The notes: generated by a model from the sequence alone, not told the origin. Numbered from the stretch's first letter, positions 11,486 to 23,157 are shown. The stretch is DNA of 64,000 nt from Adiantum capillus-veneris (GCA_014529385.2 CM043959.1:46951928-47015927), one strand, 5' to 3'. Program-made: numbers and translations.

Positions 11486-11858
11486 CCATGCCCTTCTTGA
11501 TCTAATCTGTCTAGGCCTCCTCCTTTCTTCCCTCTATCTGTGCAATTCTACCAATTCTAAACACAACCAATTCTAAAATATTTTGAAGAGCCTTCTCAAA
11601 GAGCCTCTTAGGTTGTTATCATTAGCATTCTCGATGATATCCCCCTTGAATGATCTCATGTTCATCAGTATAGCAGACAAAAAATTTGAAAAAAAAAGCA
11701 AAAATATTCAACAAGTTTTTGAAAATTGGGGTGCTACAATCCCCCCAAATTGTCTGTGCGCCTTAAATCACCTCATGTTCATTAGTAGTGGGAAAAAAAA
11801 TGTTAAAAATGGACAAAAATTATAAACAATGACCAAATATTTTGGAAATACAAGGGTC

Positions 11859-11908
11859 TAGAGCTCTCCCATCATCTACGTGCACGCGGACGATGGGAAG
11901 GCTCCAGG
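11859..11908. repeat. GC-rich palindrome, locus A
   Basis: Inverted repeat with outer arms GAGC/GCTC and inner arms CCCATCATCTACG / CGGACGATGGG around a central CGTGCACG. It is a member of a family found also at 12722, 37223, 37405 and 38605. Confidence 0.75.
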
Positions 11909-12721
11909 TTTCCTACTTTTTCAAAATAATTTATCAAATTTGATTTTTTTTTTTACCATTTTCACAATGTTAAAAAAGGGGGCTCCAATTCTCTTTCTTT
12001 TTTACAAAAAAGGCCTTTTTTGCCATTATTGCTTATTTTCATGATTAAAAATGTTAGCAAAGCTCCCTCTACGTCTCCTCTCTCTTCCACATCAAAAGTG
12101 AATCGGTGATTTTTCAGTTTTTCCTTCATCTTCCATCTACCTATTAATGATAATTCTTTCCAAACAAAGTGTCACATAAGTCTATCCACTCATCCAGTGT
12201 TTCTTTTCAAAGACTTTCATCCAATGTGAGGTAAAATCTCCCTTCATTTTCGCATATAACACATTTTCTCAAAATTTGCCACATCTGAGGTGGAATCTCC
12301 CTTCACTTTGAAAATTTGCAACACCTTATTTGTACTAGGGAAAATGAGCTTCAAATTTTCCAAAATACCCCTTGTTGTGAGGTTAAATTTCTCCAAAGGT
12401 ACATTTTTTTGTAGCTTTTCATAAGAATACTATTGTCTATCAATCCAAGCTGCTAAACAAGAATTTGAGTCGGTTACTTAGGCTTTGGAGATGAATTGCT
12501 TCATTATTTTTAGACATAATTGCCTTTTTTGTGAGATAATTTGAGACAATTTAAATGCTAAGATGCTCGAAAAGGATCTCAATTGTCAAAAAGGAATAAC
12601 GATTAGAAAATCTTGACTAATTCAACTAAAATGGTTAAAAGGATATTTTGGATTTTTTTTGAAATTTGAGGAGTATTTTGAGAGTTAGAGAGGGGTATTT
12701 TGGTAAATTTTCCTTTGTAAT

Positions 12722-12766
12722 GAAGCTTCCCATCGTCCGCGCGCGCGGATGATCGGGGGGCTCTAG
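12722..12766. repeat. GC-rich palindrome, locus B
   Basis: Same family as locus A in opposite orientation. Arms CATCGTCCGCG / CGCGGATGATCG lie around a CG-alternating centre, and the outer part is AAGCTTCC on one side and GGGGGCTCTAG on the other. It forms the right terminus of the 11853-12773 element. Confidence 0.75.
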
Positions 12767-12773
12767 ATCCCCA

Positions 12774-13950
12774 TTTTGTTGCGTGCATGGGAGAGAGTAT
12801 ATCGAGAGAAAGGATCCCCTTTGCGCCACTACCTCCATCCTTGTGACAATCACCCTTCTCTACATCTCAGACTAATTATCCCCGCTCTGCTCGCCCATTG
12901 CCTTGCTGTGCTACCGCGTGCTGACAGCCGCCTTCGACCTGACCTAGCAGGCCTTCATTCAGGCTCGCCTCAGGATTCGACCTCCACAAATAGCTGCCGC
13001 TCCTCCGTCGTTACAGGCTGTCACCTTGCTTTCTTAGGAACTCCCTCAATCCCATGCTCCCTCTGCAGCTCATCGCCCTCTCTCTCACCTCGCACCTCTG
13101 GACGACGTCCGTCTAAAATTGGCGAACTGTGGGCCTCTCATCAGCACGGCGAGCTGGTGGCTTCCCAAGGCCTCTCATCAGCATGGCCAAGCATGTGCTG
13201 CACAAATCTCGTGGCTTCTTGGATGCTCTCTTGATCTTGTCCCCATGGCGGCGCCAAGCGTATTTTTTAAGCCTTTGAATTTCTTTTCTTGAATAAGATC
13301 AGATTCCCACAAAGGCTTCCTTGTCCACTTTCGGACTTTGGTAAGGAGACCACATGGACGTATGTTACTCCAACAGCCTCTATAGCCGAGTTTGTAGCTC
13401 GATCACCTCCATTGGCCCCTTTTCCAAAGTACACTACATGGGTGTGTATGCGTGTCATAGTGCATAGGCTCGTAGTCACTATCTTCAAATCTAATTCCAC
13501 CTATAACTGGTGCCTTTGCGACCTTTATCTTTTGTGAATGAGTCCGTAGCGATGTGGGATCATGGCATTTGTTTGCATGTAATATACCCTCTTCCTGTTT
13601 TGTTAGCTTGGGGTGGTGGAGATTGATTGGCTAGGATGGATGTCAGGGATATCGTGGTGTGTATTGGCATGCGGATCCCCATACTCTTTATTTTGACGCT
13701 TGCACCACCTTCAAATTTGCGGTACATCACAACACACAAATATCAACATGTTGCATTGGCCTATGTTGCTCATGCATAAATGCACACAAATAGTAGAGCA
13801 TTGTTTATAACACCCACAAAGGTCTCCTTTCATAAAAAAGCATGCAGAGGGGGGCTTACGATAGGTTGTAGCACAAGGGAGGAGATGTTGCTTCAGCACC
13901 ATGATCACCAAAAACGTTGCCATCTCAACATATAAACCAACTGCTTTGAA
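12774..13950. other. No recognised gene; GC-richer stretch
   Basis: From about 12830 to 13260 the DNA is noticeably more GC-rich than its surroundings and a 152-codon plus-strand frame (12776-13234) is open, rich in Ser, Pro, Leu and Arg. No domain is recognised and the composition alone would keep such a frame open. The remainder to 13950 is ordinary AT-leaning DNA with no supported feature. Confidence 0.4.
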
Positions 13951-13952
13951 TG

Positions 13953-13954
<2 letters not shown>

Positions 13955-14001
<47 letters not shown>

Positions 14002-14118
14002 AGACCTAGATGTATGCGATTAAGGGACAATGTTGTAATGTAGAAGAGGGTGTGATCTTTTTAATTTTAGTGTGTTCTACATTACAACATTGTCCCTTAA
14101 TCGCATACATCTAGGTCT

Positions 14119-14155
<37 letters not shown>
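13955..14155. repeat. Perfect long inverted repeat flanked by TC and GA tracts
   Basis: Left arm 13999-14045 (AAAAGACCTAGATGTATGCG...) and right arm 14075-14121 are exact reverse complements over 47 bp, separated by a 29-bp loop. Outside the arms are 44 bp of (TC)n at 13955-13998 and 34 bp of (GA)n at 14122-14155, which extend the pairing to about 80 bp per side. No mismatch was seen in the unique arms. The transcript of either strand would fold into a single long hairpin. Confidence 0.95.
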
Positions 14156-14158
<3 letters not shown>

Positions 14159-14343
14159 ATACACATAGATTATCATTCAACGTCTTTGAGGATGATTTGG
14201 CAACACGTTAAGGTTTAGGTAAGCTAATTTGAATCAATGCCAGCTAAGTATAGAATTTGCTTCTCTAGTTCTCAAATAGAGAAGCAAAATTTGCATAGTA
14301 TGGGATAGAATCCAAGAGATAAGTCTCTTTGGTAAATCAAAGA

Positions 14344-16812
14344 TCATCTTAACTCCAATATCTGACTACTTGCCAAGGACTCAGCAATGCTCTCCAATAG
14401 CTTCATATTAGAGTTCATGTGTAGAAGTACACAAGTGTTTGGTGGATATAGACCCATACAGGCGTATGCACACCAAACCATGTGGGACACTGTATTTTTT
14501 ATATTCCTAATTTGTTCCCATAGCTCTTGAGGCCATTGTTCTTCTACCTCCGGAATTGGCAGTGGTTCTTGAGAATGCATTCCATCTATTGTATTGGCTA
14601 CCACCCTCGTATCCAACGGTGTTTCGTCTACAAGATTGGGTAGGTTATTCTCTTCAATTCCCCTCTCCTCTAACTCCTGAATCTTTTCTCGTATGAGTAC
14701 CTCAATTTTTGGAGTCGTAGGAACTGATGGTTCCATAAGCGCTCAAGCGGCTTGAATGAGCTCTTTGCACATCTTTAGCCTCTCTTTCTCATAGCCTGGA
14801 TGAGGGTATGTTAACCACCTATCCTCTTGGGTTTGATTAGGCTTTAACCTTGCCTCGTACGCTTTCAGAATTGCATCCAAAGGTTCGAACACTTGTCTAC
14901 TAAGACTGACCCTCCTGATGGCAGTTTCGACGGTTTATTTTTCTCGTTGTTGCCCTTAAGGTCTCTTTCCCTTTGAAGTTGTTCCTCTGTTTTCCGCAAT
15001 TTGGTTTCCAATGCCGTTTTTTCCTTTTCTCTTTTGGCTTTCATCTTGTTTCGTCTTGCCTTCCAGGATTTTCTAGGGGTTCGGATAGACAAGTTGTCTA
15101 TCTCTGTTTGGCTAGCTGGGACATTCCTTGCTCCCTCATGTGCTTGAGCTCTAGTGACCACGTTTATCAGAATATTCTGTTCTGTTTCTGATCCACTTGA
15201 TCTTGGAACAATTCCTATTTTTTTCATGGTTGCTTTTCCTTTGTTTTCAGGTTTTCTGGGCAATGTGGAATAAGATGGTCGGTCGTGCATCCGCCATAGA
15301 ATTCAAAAAATTTCACATGATCTCCTTTGTTTGGACAAACTCTAGCCCAATGATCACCGCCACATTCATAGCATGGTCCTACAAGTGGTGGAGAAGCTTG
15401 TGGAGCTCCCATCGGTTGTCCTGTTCTAGGAGGGTAGCCTCTAGGTTTGTAGCCCTAATTTTCCATAAACATGAGCATATTCTCATCGACCAAGTTATGA
15501 TTTTTGGTTGGTTGTCCTATGTATGAGGGCTTGAGCATTTTTTCTGGAATTATCCATGGATTATGTCCCTCTGAAGAATATGCATTTCTATCAATTTTCC
15601 TTTCATAAGTATTGTCTAAAACTTCTCGGTATGAGACTACCTGGATCATACTCTGATCAGAAGGTGGTTCTATGGGTTGAGAAATCCTTGCCATAGCCCT
15701 ATTTTCCTGGGGTATATTTTCCTAGGGTAAAGGAGGTTGATGTCCCAACACAGGTTGAGCTTTTTTCTGACCGAAGATTGCATTATTTGGCCCCACTTGG
15801 TACCTTGGAGGGGGCGGAAGTTGTTGTCCCCCATGTGGCCCGTATTGTCTCTCTCTAATATAGTTCCGATTATAGAAACATTCATGAGTTTCGTGGTTTG
15901 TCCATTTTTGTTGTGTAGCACACCATTTCAATATTCGCTGTGCGTTTACTCCTGGCCTTTGTTGAAGGTTGCACCACTAGGTTAGATGGTCACCTCCACA
16001 AGTATCACATTTTTGGGTGGGCGATTGTCATGTGTTTGGGTTCGTCCTGTTTCCTTGGTTTATCTTCCTAATCACTTCCTCAATCATTCGATCAACGTCC
16101 GGCACAGTTGGGTTTTGCCCTCCCAATTTTTTCATGGACTCACTCATGGTTGAAGAGGTGATACTAGTCCCCTGATTTGTGTCTTCAGTCACCTCCCCAT
16201 ATGCTTTGCAATTATCTACAATATATAATGCCTCTTTCGTGAATTGCTCAAAGGTTACACATGATTTTAGGTGCAAGTTCTTTTTGAGCGTGTCATTTTG
16301 CAATCCCTCTATGAAGAGGACTGATAGTCTTTCATCCTGAGGTAGTTCTTGAGCAGGGAATCTTTCTATGTACTGCTTGAAACGAAGTGATTCTTCCTTC
16401 ACTTTCTCTTTTTCCTTTTGCCTAAATGCATAGATCTGGGAGACAGTGTTATGCTCGATCCCTCTTTTTGAGAATTCCTCAGTGAATTCTCAGAGATTTG
16501 CTCAATAATTGGGAATTCCAAGCTGCTTAATGGTTGAAACCAAGTCAGGGAAGTACCTTCCAATGTCAACTCAAATCCTTCATATTGATTGTGGAAATCA
16601 GTTACCTCTTCCGCTCTCAATACTTATTTGAAGATTGAAACATGGGCATACGGATCGCCAGATCCATTATACTTTTTGGGTAAGCATTTTGCCACCTGAG
16701 ATGGTCGCATACGCCTGGCCTCTGCAACCATTCTAACAACTCCTGGCCCCCTTGGGGTGGCTTCTCTTGGTTCGTAATCTCCTCTTGGTACTAACAGTGT
16801 TCTATCCGCCAT
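14344..16812 (-). pseudogene. Ty3/gypsy gag (Tat/Ogre-like), frame-broken
   Basis: Minus-strand frames in order from 16812: VAKCLPKKYNGSGDPYAHVSIFK (typical start of the plant gag capsid domain), FHNQYEGFELTLEGTSLTWFQPL, and ERFPAQELPQDERLSVLFIEGLQ with a following helical segment. Cys-His knuckles follow: CDTCGGDHLT near 16010, CYECGGDHWARVCP and CGGCTTDHLIPHC near 15300-15390. A basic coiled region comes next with the phrase VVTRAQ, which in many gypsy elements precedes protease. Several stops and frameshifts break it. No protease, reverse transcriptase or integrase follows, so the element is either 3'-truncated or a gag-only derivative. The last frame (14736-14344) is in element sense but not recognised. 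Confidence 0.75.
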
Positions 16813-16830
16813 ACGTTCATCAAGTCGATC

Positions 16831-17863
16831 TCATGTAATAGTCGGAGGGATTCCAGTGGTGTAAGTGAATTCAAGAAAAATATTGTCCCTATGTGTGTTC
16901 ATGGAAGCCCTAGTCACCGTCGACCCTAAAGGTTCTATTTTTGGAACTCGTTCATGTCCATAAGAATCCTCCACTCTGGTTCTCAAGGGGCTCTCAAGTA
17001 CAATCTCAAGTCTGATGTGAGTAGTTGTGGTTTTTACCTCTTCCAGATTTACATAGTATTGGTGGAGTGGTCCTCCAAAATATGTATATCTCTCTAACTC
17101 CTTTCGATCCATTGGAGAGTAGTTTCGGCCATACTTGTCCATTATGACCACCTAAATACTTCTGCCCTCCGTGTACGTGTAAACATAAAAGTTTTTTTGG
17201 TCTGTTAATTCTTTGATGCGGGGCTCGTCACATCTGTAATAGAGTGTTTGTTCTCCATTATTGAACTTATAAATCCCCACATATGTGTTTTCTGTGTTAT
17301 GGCACTCTGTCTCATTGGTGAGTCTGAGTACCGCGTTTTGTTTCTCCATTTTGGGTGGTGCATCGGCCAGCTCATTATCTACTTTTTCCTTGGTGTCGGT
17401 CATTCCCCATTTATCCACAATAAAATGGTTATGAACCACTAGGTACATCATTCCCTCTCGGTCAAAAATATATATACCTATCATAATCAACATCTATAAG
17501 GTCTTTGAACTCGCTCGGCTTCTTTTCCAACTTAACACAGTAGCGGTCCATTCCATCCTTATAGATTTTGGCTTTAAGCACATTTTCAAATTGAAACTTC
17601 AAATACAACAATTTCACATCAGATGTAGGCTGAGAAGGACCTGCACCCATTGAAGTTGTTCCCTTAGGGTTTGACTTGTTAGAATCTTCAATCATGAGGC
17701 CGCATGATCTCTGATACGAAGTGTCAGAGAAACTCTCCTCTAAAATGGGTTCCAAAGGAAGCAGTGGTCTCTGATTCACACTTTCTTCCATTGAGTGATT
17801 ACTCCCTTGATCAAAGATGTTGTGGTTCTTATTCTGGTACAATCTTCCTGATCGCAAATTCAT
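16831..17863 (-). pseudogene. Extra ORF upstream of gag (Ogre-type ORF1 candidate)
   Basis: Starting with MNLRSGRLYQNKN at 17863, frames continue through DVDYDRYIYF, DREGMMYLVVHNHF, a tract with GIYKFNNGEQTLYYR, and end with TTGIPPTIT at about 16831. The pieces are in the same strand and order and lie between the primer-binding-site side and gag. An additional ORF before gag is a hallmark of Ogre-lineage Tat elements; assignment here rests on position, the LRSGR start and the PBS, not on a recognised domain. Two frame changes (near 17470 and 17152) show decay. Function is unknown even in intact relatives. Confidence 0.5.
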
Positions 17864-17899
17864 GAAGAATTGGTAACAAGGAAAATCCGAACTGAGTTA

Positions 17900-19840
17900 C
17901 CTCATTAAATAGTTTGAATCTCCCGTTTGTTCTTGCTTGCTGGGTAGTATCTTCTAGTACCTGTAACCTGTCAAGAATGTGCTTGATAGCTGTAAGCTTA
18001 CAGTTGTTCTTGTTAGTTCTTTTTTTTGTTCAACAAAACTTAGCACACAATTCCCTACACAACCTCAACAATTTGGATCCAATTTCAATTTTGAAAGAAG
18101 CACCAGGTTGCTATGGCCTAGCTCCTTGTATGGTAAGTTTCTGTCTCTGTTCTGGCTCAGAGGTACATGGATCGCGATCCAAATCCAATTGAACTTTTAT
18201 TGCTATCAACAATTTTAACATGATTAAGAGGTCTTCCAGTACTAATTGTTTTTGAAATGAATCTTTGGATTGGAGGCTGAGTTGATTTTGTCACTTTGCC
18301 TGAGCTTCTTTCAGTTCTGAGCTATTGGAATGGTTTCTTGCATCCAATTTCAACTCTGGAAGGACCACTAGACTCTTTGTGATGCCCTCTAGCTATGGTA
18401 CTAGTTTGGTGTCAATTTGTGTCAGGGGAACATGGATCGCGATCCATGTTCCTTTGTGTCAAAATACACTGAATTTTGTCCCAGAGCTAGTCCTTGGCCT
18501 AGTGATGCTGACTATATGGTTTTTGAATGCCTTTATGATTTTTTGGACAGACAAAAGTCAGCTTTAGGGTTTATGTCAGTGCTTTCCCCCTTGATCTGAT
18601 TTTTTCCACCTTTTGCCCTCTTTTTGAAATTTTCTGTTAAGGGTCCTTTAGGATAAAGTGCTCCAATTGTTATCACTTCCCTGCTTGTCTTTTATCTGCT
18701 CAAACTTCCAAAAAGGTACATGGATAGCGATCCATGTTTGGCAAGATTTTGGAGTGACACTTTGTGAGCTAATCACACAAGGTATGATGATGCTATTCCC
18801 CAAGTCTTTTTGGATTTGGTCAGTTTTTTTCAAGTGAGAAGCAGGATTTTGTGTCTGTTTTGCGGTTTTTTTGCAAACCACTCCTTTTCTGGTATTTGGA
18901 CCAGCTTTTTTCACTTTTTGTCTATGGCTCCTTTAGGAAAAGTTGTTCAACTAGTAATCAGGAGTACACTGGTCAAATCTTAATGTCAGATGTCTACCTG
19001 AAACATGGATCATGATCCATGTTGGGAAGCACCTGGGCATGAAATTTGGTTATGTAGATTCCTTGCTTCTAGTTGGTCCCAATTCTCATCCCTTTTTGGA
19101 TTTGGGCAAATAAAATTTCAGTTTTTTCTTGTTTTTCCTTTTGTCCACGGTTTTGGTCTGCTCACCCCAATCTTTTGATTTTTATGATCTTCTAGCCCTC
19201 TTTTTCTCACCAAAATCAAGGTTCTGATGCCTGAGAGCCTGTTCTAAGCAAAGGAAATCATTTTAGCACATTTTGCCAAAAAGGTACATGGATCGCAATC
19301 CATGTTTGGCAAGGTTTTTGGCAGTTTGTTGCACAGTCTTTTCCAACAAGTTTTTTTTATCCCCTTCTTGAAAGTTTTACTAGGTTTGGTCCAGTTTTGA
19401 AGCTCTGACCATCACTTCTTCAATTTTTCCGAGTTATGGTCTTCAACACCAAAGTAATGTTTTTGACAGTTTTTTCCTCGATCCTTTTGGCCACAAATGA
19501 TGGTGTAATTTTTTTCCTAACCTACTCATATAACTAAAATGAATATTCAAACATAACTGAACTTAACAGTACGGAAATAACAACAATGTGTGTGGTGGGA
19601 CAGCCCTTTCCAAGCATGTGAAAAATCAAAGAACAAAATACTATCTTGTACTTCACTCACATCTTTCTTTGCTCTTAAGGAATAGCACTAGCTAGTATCG
19701 GACTCCAATCTCTATCAAGCACTAAACCTACGTCTAGCTGCTTCATTGTCTATGGGTAAGCGGAATGGGTATCAAAAGCTTGAAGGGAGTTTTTTTGTTT
19801 TTTTGTACATTGAGTCACTCACCACTTAAGGATCGGTTTC
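17900..19840 (-). repeat. Retrotransposon leader with five palindrome-bearing repeats of about 285 bp
   Basis: Palindromes built on CATGGATCGCGATCCATG occur at 18164-18183, 18427-18452, 18718-18737, 19002-19023 and 19286-19305, with dyad centres 265, 288, 285 and 283 bp apart. The one at 18427-18452 is perfect over 26 bp and the one at 19002-19023 perfect over 22 bp with CATG at the centre. Flanking text also repeats in degenerate form (CTTTTTGGATTTGG, GGCTCCTTTAGGAAAAG), so the palindromes sit in a decayed tandem array. A weaker sixth copy lies at 20180-20197. The array lies between the primer binding site and the first ORF of the minus-strand element, that is, in its untranslated leader. 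Confidence 0.8.
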
Positions 19841-19857
19841 CCTAGCAGCGGCGCCAA
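19841..19857 (-). promoter_or_regulatory. Primer binding site of the Tat/Ogre-like element
   Basis: On the minus strand the sequence reads CTAACA, the end of an LTR, followed at once by TTGGCGCCGCTGCTAGGG. This closely resembles the TGGCGCCGTTGCCGGGGA primer binding site common in plant Tat and Athila gypsy elements. The LTR would occupy plus-strand coordinates from 19858 rightwards, beginning TGTTAGCGGG; its far end was not determined. Confidence 0.7.
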
Positions 19858-20520
19858 TGTTAGCGGGTCGCCACGACAGACGTCTGCATCATAGCTCTTA
19901 TGCACTAACATAATGTCAATATACAAGGAAGCGAGTCGCAATGGGGCACAAAGACTTAATGAGAGTGTCAATCTCACCAAAGTGAACTCAAGGGCTACTC
20001 ATTCTACGACAAAAGAAAATCAACCACAGTCAGCCAATCAGCATGCGTCCAATCTCAACACTCAATGTCATCACACCTTTTCAGTATCCAAACAAATCCG
20101 GAATGCCACGAAACTTAAGGAGAGGTATCACACACTTATGGGCTCAATCCTACCAAGTTCTGTCACCATCTGGGAAGGTACATAAATCACGATCCATCAC
20201 AAAAAATGTGCAAAAAACTGAAACAGAAGTACTTGGAAAGATATTCCTTAAGCATAGAAACACTTATCCATGGTCAAAACATCAAAAAACAATCATTTTA
20301 ACCCCCAAATCAATGCATTTATCTCACAAACAATACGTCGTGAACCACAATAGAATTGGAAATGATTACACTTAGATTGTAGAGCAAGAGACAAGAAACG
20401 CAATGTGCTATTCGGAATAGAATTCTGATTACCAGCTCAGGAGAAAAGAAGATTACAAGTTGTAGTCACAAGAAGCCTCCACAGTGCACATTTCTTTTCC
20501 TTCGGCTAATGATATTTTTT
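19858..20520 (-). repeat. Putative 5' LTR of the Tat/Ogre-like element, inner part
   Basis: Begins TGTTAGCGGGTCGCC in plus orientation directly beside the primer binding site. No second copy was found in the window, so the length and far boundary cannot be fixed and the right coordinate given is only the point where another inverted-repeat structure begins. A plus-strand 90-codon frame at 19913-20185 crosses it but shows no domain. Confidence 0.4.
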
Positions 20521-20530
20521 CTCTTCAAAA

Positions 20531-21881
20531 CTAAGGGTTTTGACTTTAACACTAGTTCTGTAATTGGACACTTAAGTGTCTTGAGACACTAAAGTGTCCT
20601 GTTTTCCTTCCAACTTTTGGCAATTTATTTGTCAAGCTAGAAAGAATTTTTTTATACCTTGCTTCTACCATAGGTTGGTTATGAGGGAAAGAAAACACTC
20701 AATTTTTCTCCATGTCAAAATACAATCCGTATGGATAGAATTCTGGTAAGTTTTAAGTCATAAAATTTAGTAAAATTTCAAGCTGTTTTGCCAAAAAAAA
20801 ATCATAAAATTCTTATATCTTTTTGTAGAGATGGCCCTTTTTATGTTTATAAAAGCCAAGTGTTAGCATTTATTGTTACAAAACAATGGAATGCACTTTA
20901 AAGACAAGTTTCCAAGTCACTCGCAAGTTATAGATATAATTTCATACTTGAGCACATGCTGAATTAGAGCATAATTTTGGTCTTCCAAAGCTCCCCTCAT
21001 GGAATTGGGGCTATTCTAGTGCAATTTGACAACTACAAATGACTTTATATGTTGAAACCAAGAAACAACGTATTTTGTGGGCTCTTTAACTCAATTAAAT
21101 CTCGTTGCTTGAACTCTATCTTCAATTTTTATCGTGGAAAAACTCTTGAAAATCTTGAGTTCTCCATAATAACATTAAAACCAAGGTTTTGGGCATCCCA
21201 ATTGTGTATGTACCATGTACTTTGATACATTTAGCTGATCTACATAAAAAGTTTGATATTATTTGAGCTTTTGAATGCTTATGTCTCAATAATGAAAATA
21301 TCAAAGTTCTCTCTTATGCTGTTTTGAATATTAAAATAATCCAATAATTGTTGCATACCAAAGCCCTTCTATTTTCCACCTTGAGTCCTAGATGGAAAGG
21401 GTAAGCAATGCATCACTTTCTAAAACTCACAAATACATCAAAAAAATATTTTTCTTTCTATACAACAATATGCTTGAAATGGCTATATCAAACACATAGA
21501 ACTTTCCATTATTTTATATACTCCCAAGTCAATTTTTTTGCACATGAAACTTTCAATTATCTATAGCAAAATTGTGGAAAAGACACCTAAAATTTTCTAC
21601 AAGGTGGCTCATTTTTTCTTGAGCTTATAAAGTCAATTTTTTAAAACCATCAATCGCAGCCTTACGAGGGTCAACTTGATGAGTATAGTTCTTGATCATG
21701 GTAGATTCTGAAATGCAAGGTTATATTTTTAAAAGACCATCTAGCTAATTACACATTTTAGAATATCAAGAGGGTTTTCTTAAATAAACTCTCTAATGTA
21801 AGTAGCATTTAATTTAAATTTGTAAAACAAGGACACTTACGTGTCGTGTTTTGGTACCAAACTAGTGTTAAAAGTTAGGGG
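20531..21881. mobile_element. Possible inverted-repeat element, about 1.35 kb
   Basis: The left end carries CTTTAACACTAGTTCTG followed by ACACTTAAGTGTC and ACACTAAAGTGTCCTGTTTT. The right end, read in reverse complement, carries CTTTTAACACTAGTTTGG followed by ACACGTAAGTGTCCTTGTTTT. The arms match imperfectly over about 60 bp with gaps. The interior is AT-rich with no convincing ORF. No target duplication was seen, so identity as a transposon is tentative. Confidence 0.4.
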
Positions 21882-21889
21882 GCTTTCCC

Positions 21890-23150
21890 ATGGCCATCCG
21901 GCCTCTTACAAGGGTGTAGACTCAGAGAAATAAAAATGTGAGGTCCCCACCTTGTCGTCTCAAATGACGGATCTGATGGTAAACCTGGTGGCCACTAGAT
22001 CTACAACGAAAGCAAACAAAGTGGTTTATGGTTCATCTAGCGGATGATCTCTCATCACAAAATGAGTCGTGTTCGAGTCTACTAGCATCAAGATCTAGTT
22101 CCACCCCGCAGGGGATGCGTGATTAACTTATCTAGCGATCTTAGGACCCACCTTCCAAGAGGAGAGAAGTCCCGAGTGCCTTTTTCCCCATGTTTCAGAG
22201 GCACTTACACTTAAGTCTTCGCTGCTCTTGGGGCAATGAGTAATACTAGTGTCGATTTATAACACTAAGGGGACGAAGAGTTCCCAACCAATCGGAACCA
22301 CCCTTCTCATAGGCATTGGTAACCCGAGCCAAGCCCCCACTTTGCACCCCATACTCACACTTCCTTTTTTACCTAATTACTACCACAATGGTTGTTCAAT
22401 ATATAAGTTCTTTGTTTATTTTTCCGATTCACAAGTTCTTTAATACAGCCCTTCAACCAGTATTGCAAAGCGGCACCAAGACAGTAATTCTTGTCAAAAT
22501 TCACTCAAAAACTCATTCATTTAAAGTTCCAATGCTCTGGAGGCACGAAATCCCCTAGCGAGTGTTTACTCCACCCGTTGTCGCCTAGTTGCCCATACAA
22601 CTAGGTTGTCCACCGCTTAACCAGCAGCCGTGGACTTCCACCTCTTAACCAGCAGTCGTGGATATCCACCGCTTAACTAGCAGTCATGGATTCAAGAGCC
22701 CTTAACCAGGAACTCTAGCTCCTGTGAATAACTTCACGAGCTGCCCCCTGTGATCAAGAGGGGGTTCGGACTAGATCAACATTGGAATTGAAAATGAACT
22801 AGCTGAGCTAAATTTTCCCTTGCAACCAATCTTTCCTACTTCAGATAGTATATTCCGAAAGCATTCTTTCCTACTTGAGTATAAAATACAATTAATTTAA
22901 ATGCCGTGGTTTTCGTTGATTTCCAACATGTTGGGAAATGTGTTTTTCATCCTACCTTATCGAATGCAATGTTGCTTTAACAAATGCGATCCAATTGGAG
23001 GACAATTTAATGATTCAAGGAGAAAGAGTGTCTATTGAGCTTAAATTTACTAGCTCGCAAGCATCGGGGCATGGGCCAATGACCATAAAGGAGTATGTTA
23101 TTTTTGCGAGCTTCTAATTTCGAGCTTTTGTAATCAAAACCATTTTTGCG
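21890..23150. repeat. Gene-free stretch with a 29-bp triple repeat
   Basis: No gene is supported here. At 22609-22690 the unit TCCACCGCTTAACCAGCAG followed by TCGTGGATA occurs three times with small differences. The remainder shows no recognisable structure. It may be part of the LTR of the Tat/Ogre-like element, which cannot be shown from this window. Confidence 0.6.
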
Positions 23151-23157
23151 AGCTTTT

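Larger units (their letters stand above)
11853..12773. mobile_element. Inverted-repeat element bounded by GC-rich palindromes
   Basis: The left end GGGTCTAGAGC followed by TCCCATCATCTACGTGCACG matches, as an inverted repeat of about 48 bp, the right end finishing GGGGGGCTCTAGATCCCC at 12773. Each terminal repeat is itself palindromic, with a core of the type CCCATCgTCCGCGCGCGCGG. The interior of about 820 bp is AT-rich and has no convincing ORF. No target duplication could be identified. It may be a foldback or MITE-type element; the superfamily is unknown. Confidence 0.55.

Noticed and set aside
12776-13234. 152-codon plus-strand ORF as a host gene
   Set aside because: GC-rich composition keeps the frame open; no domain, and nothing links it to a neighbouring exon.
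22609-22690. CRISPR-like array
   Set aside because: Three imperfect 29-bp units directly abut without spacers, in a eukaryotic repeat region.
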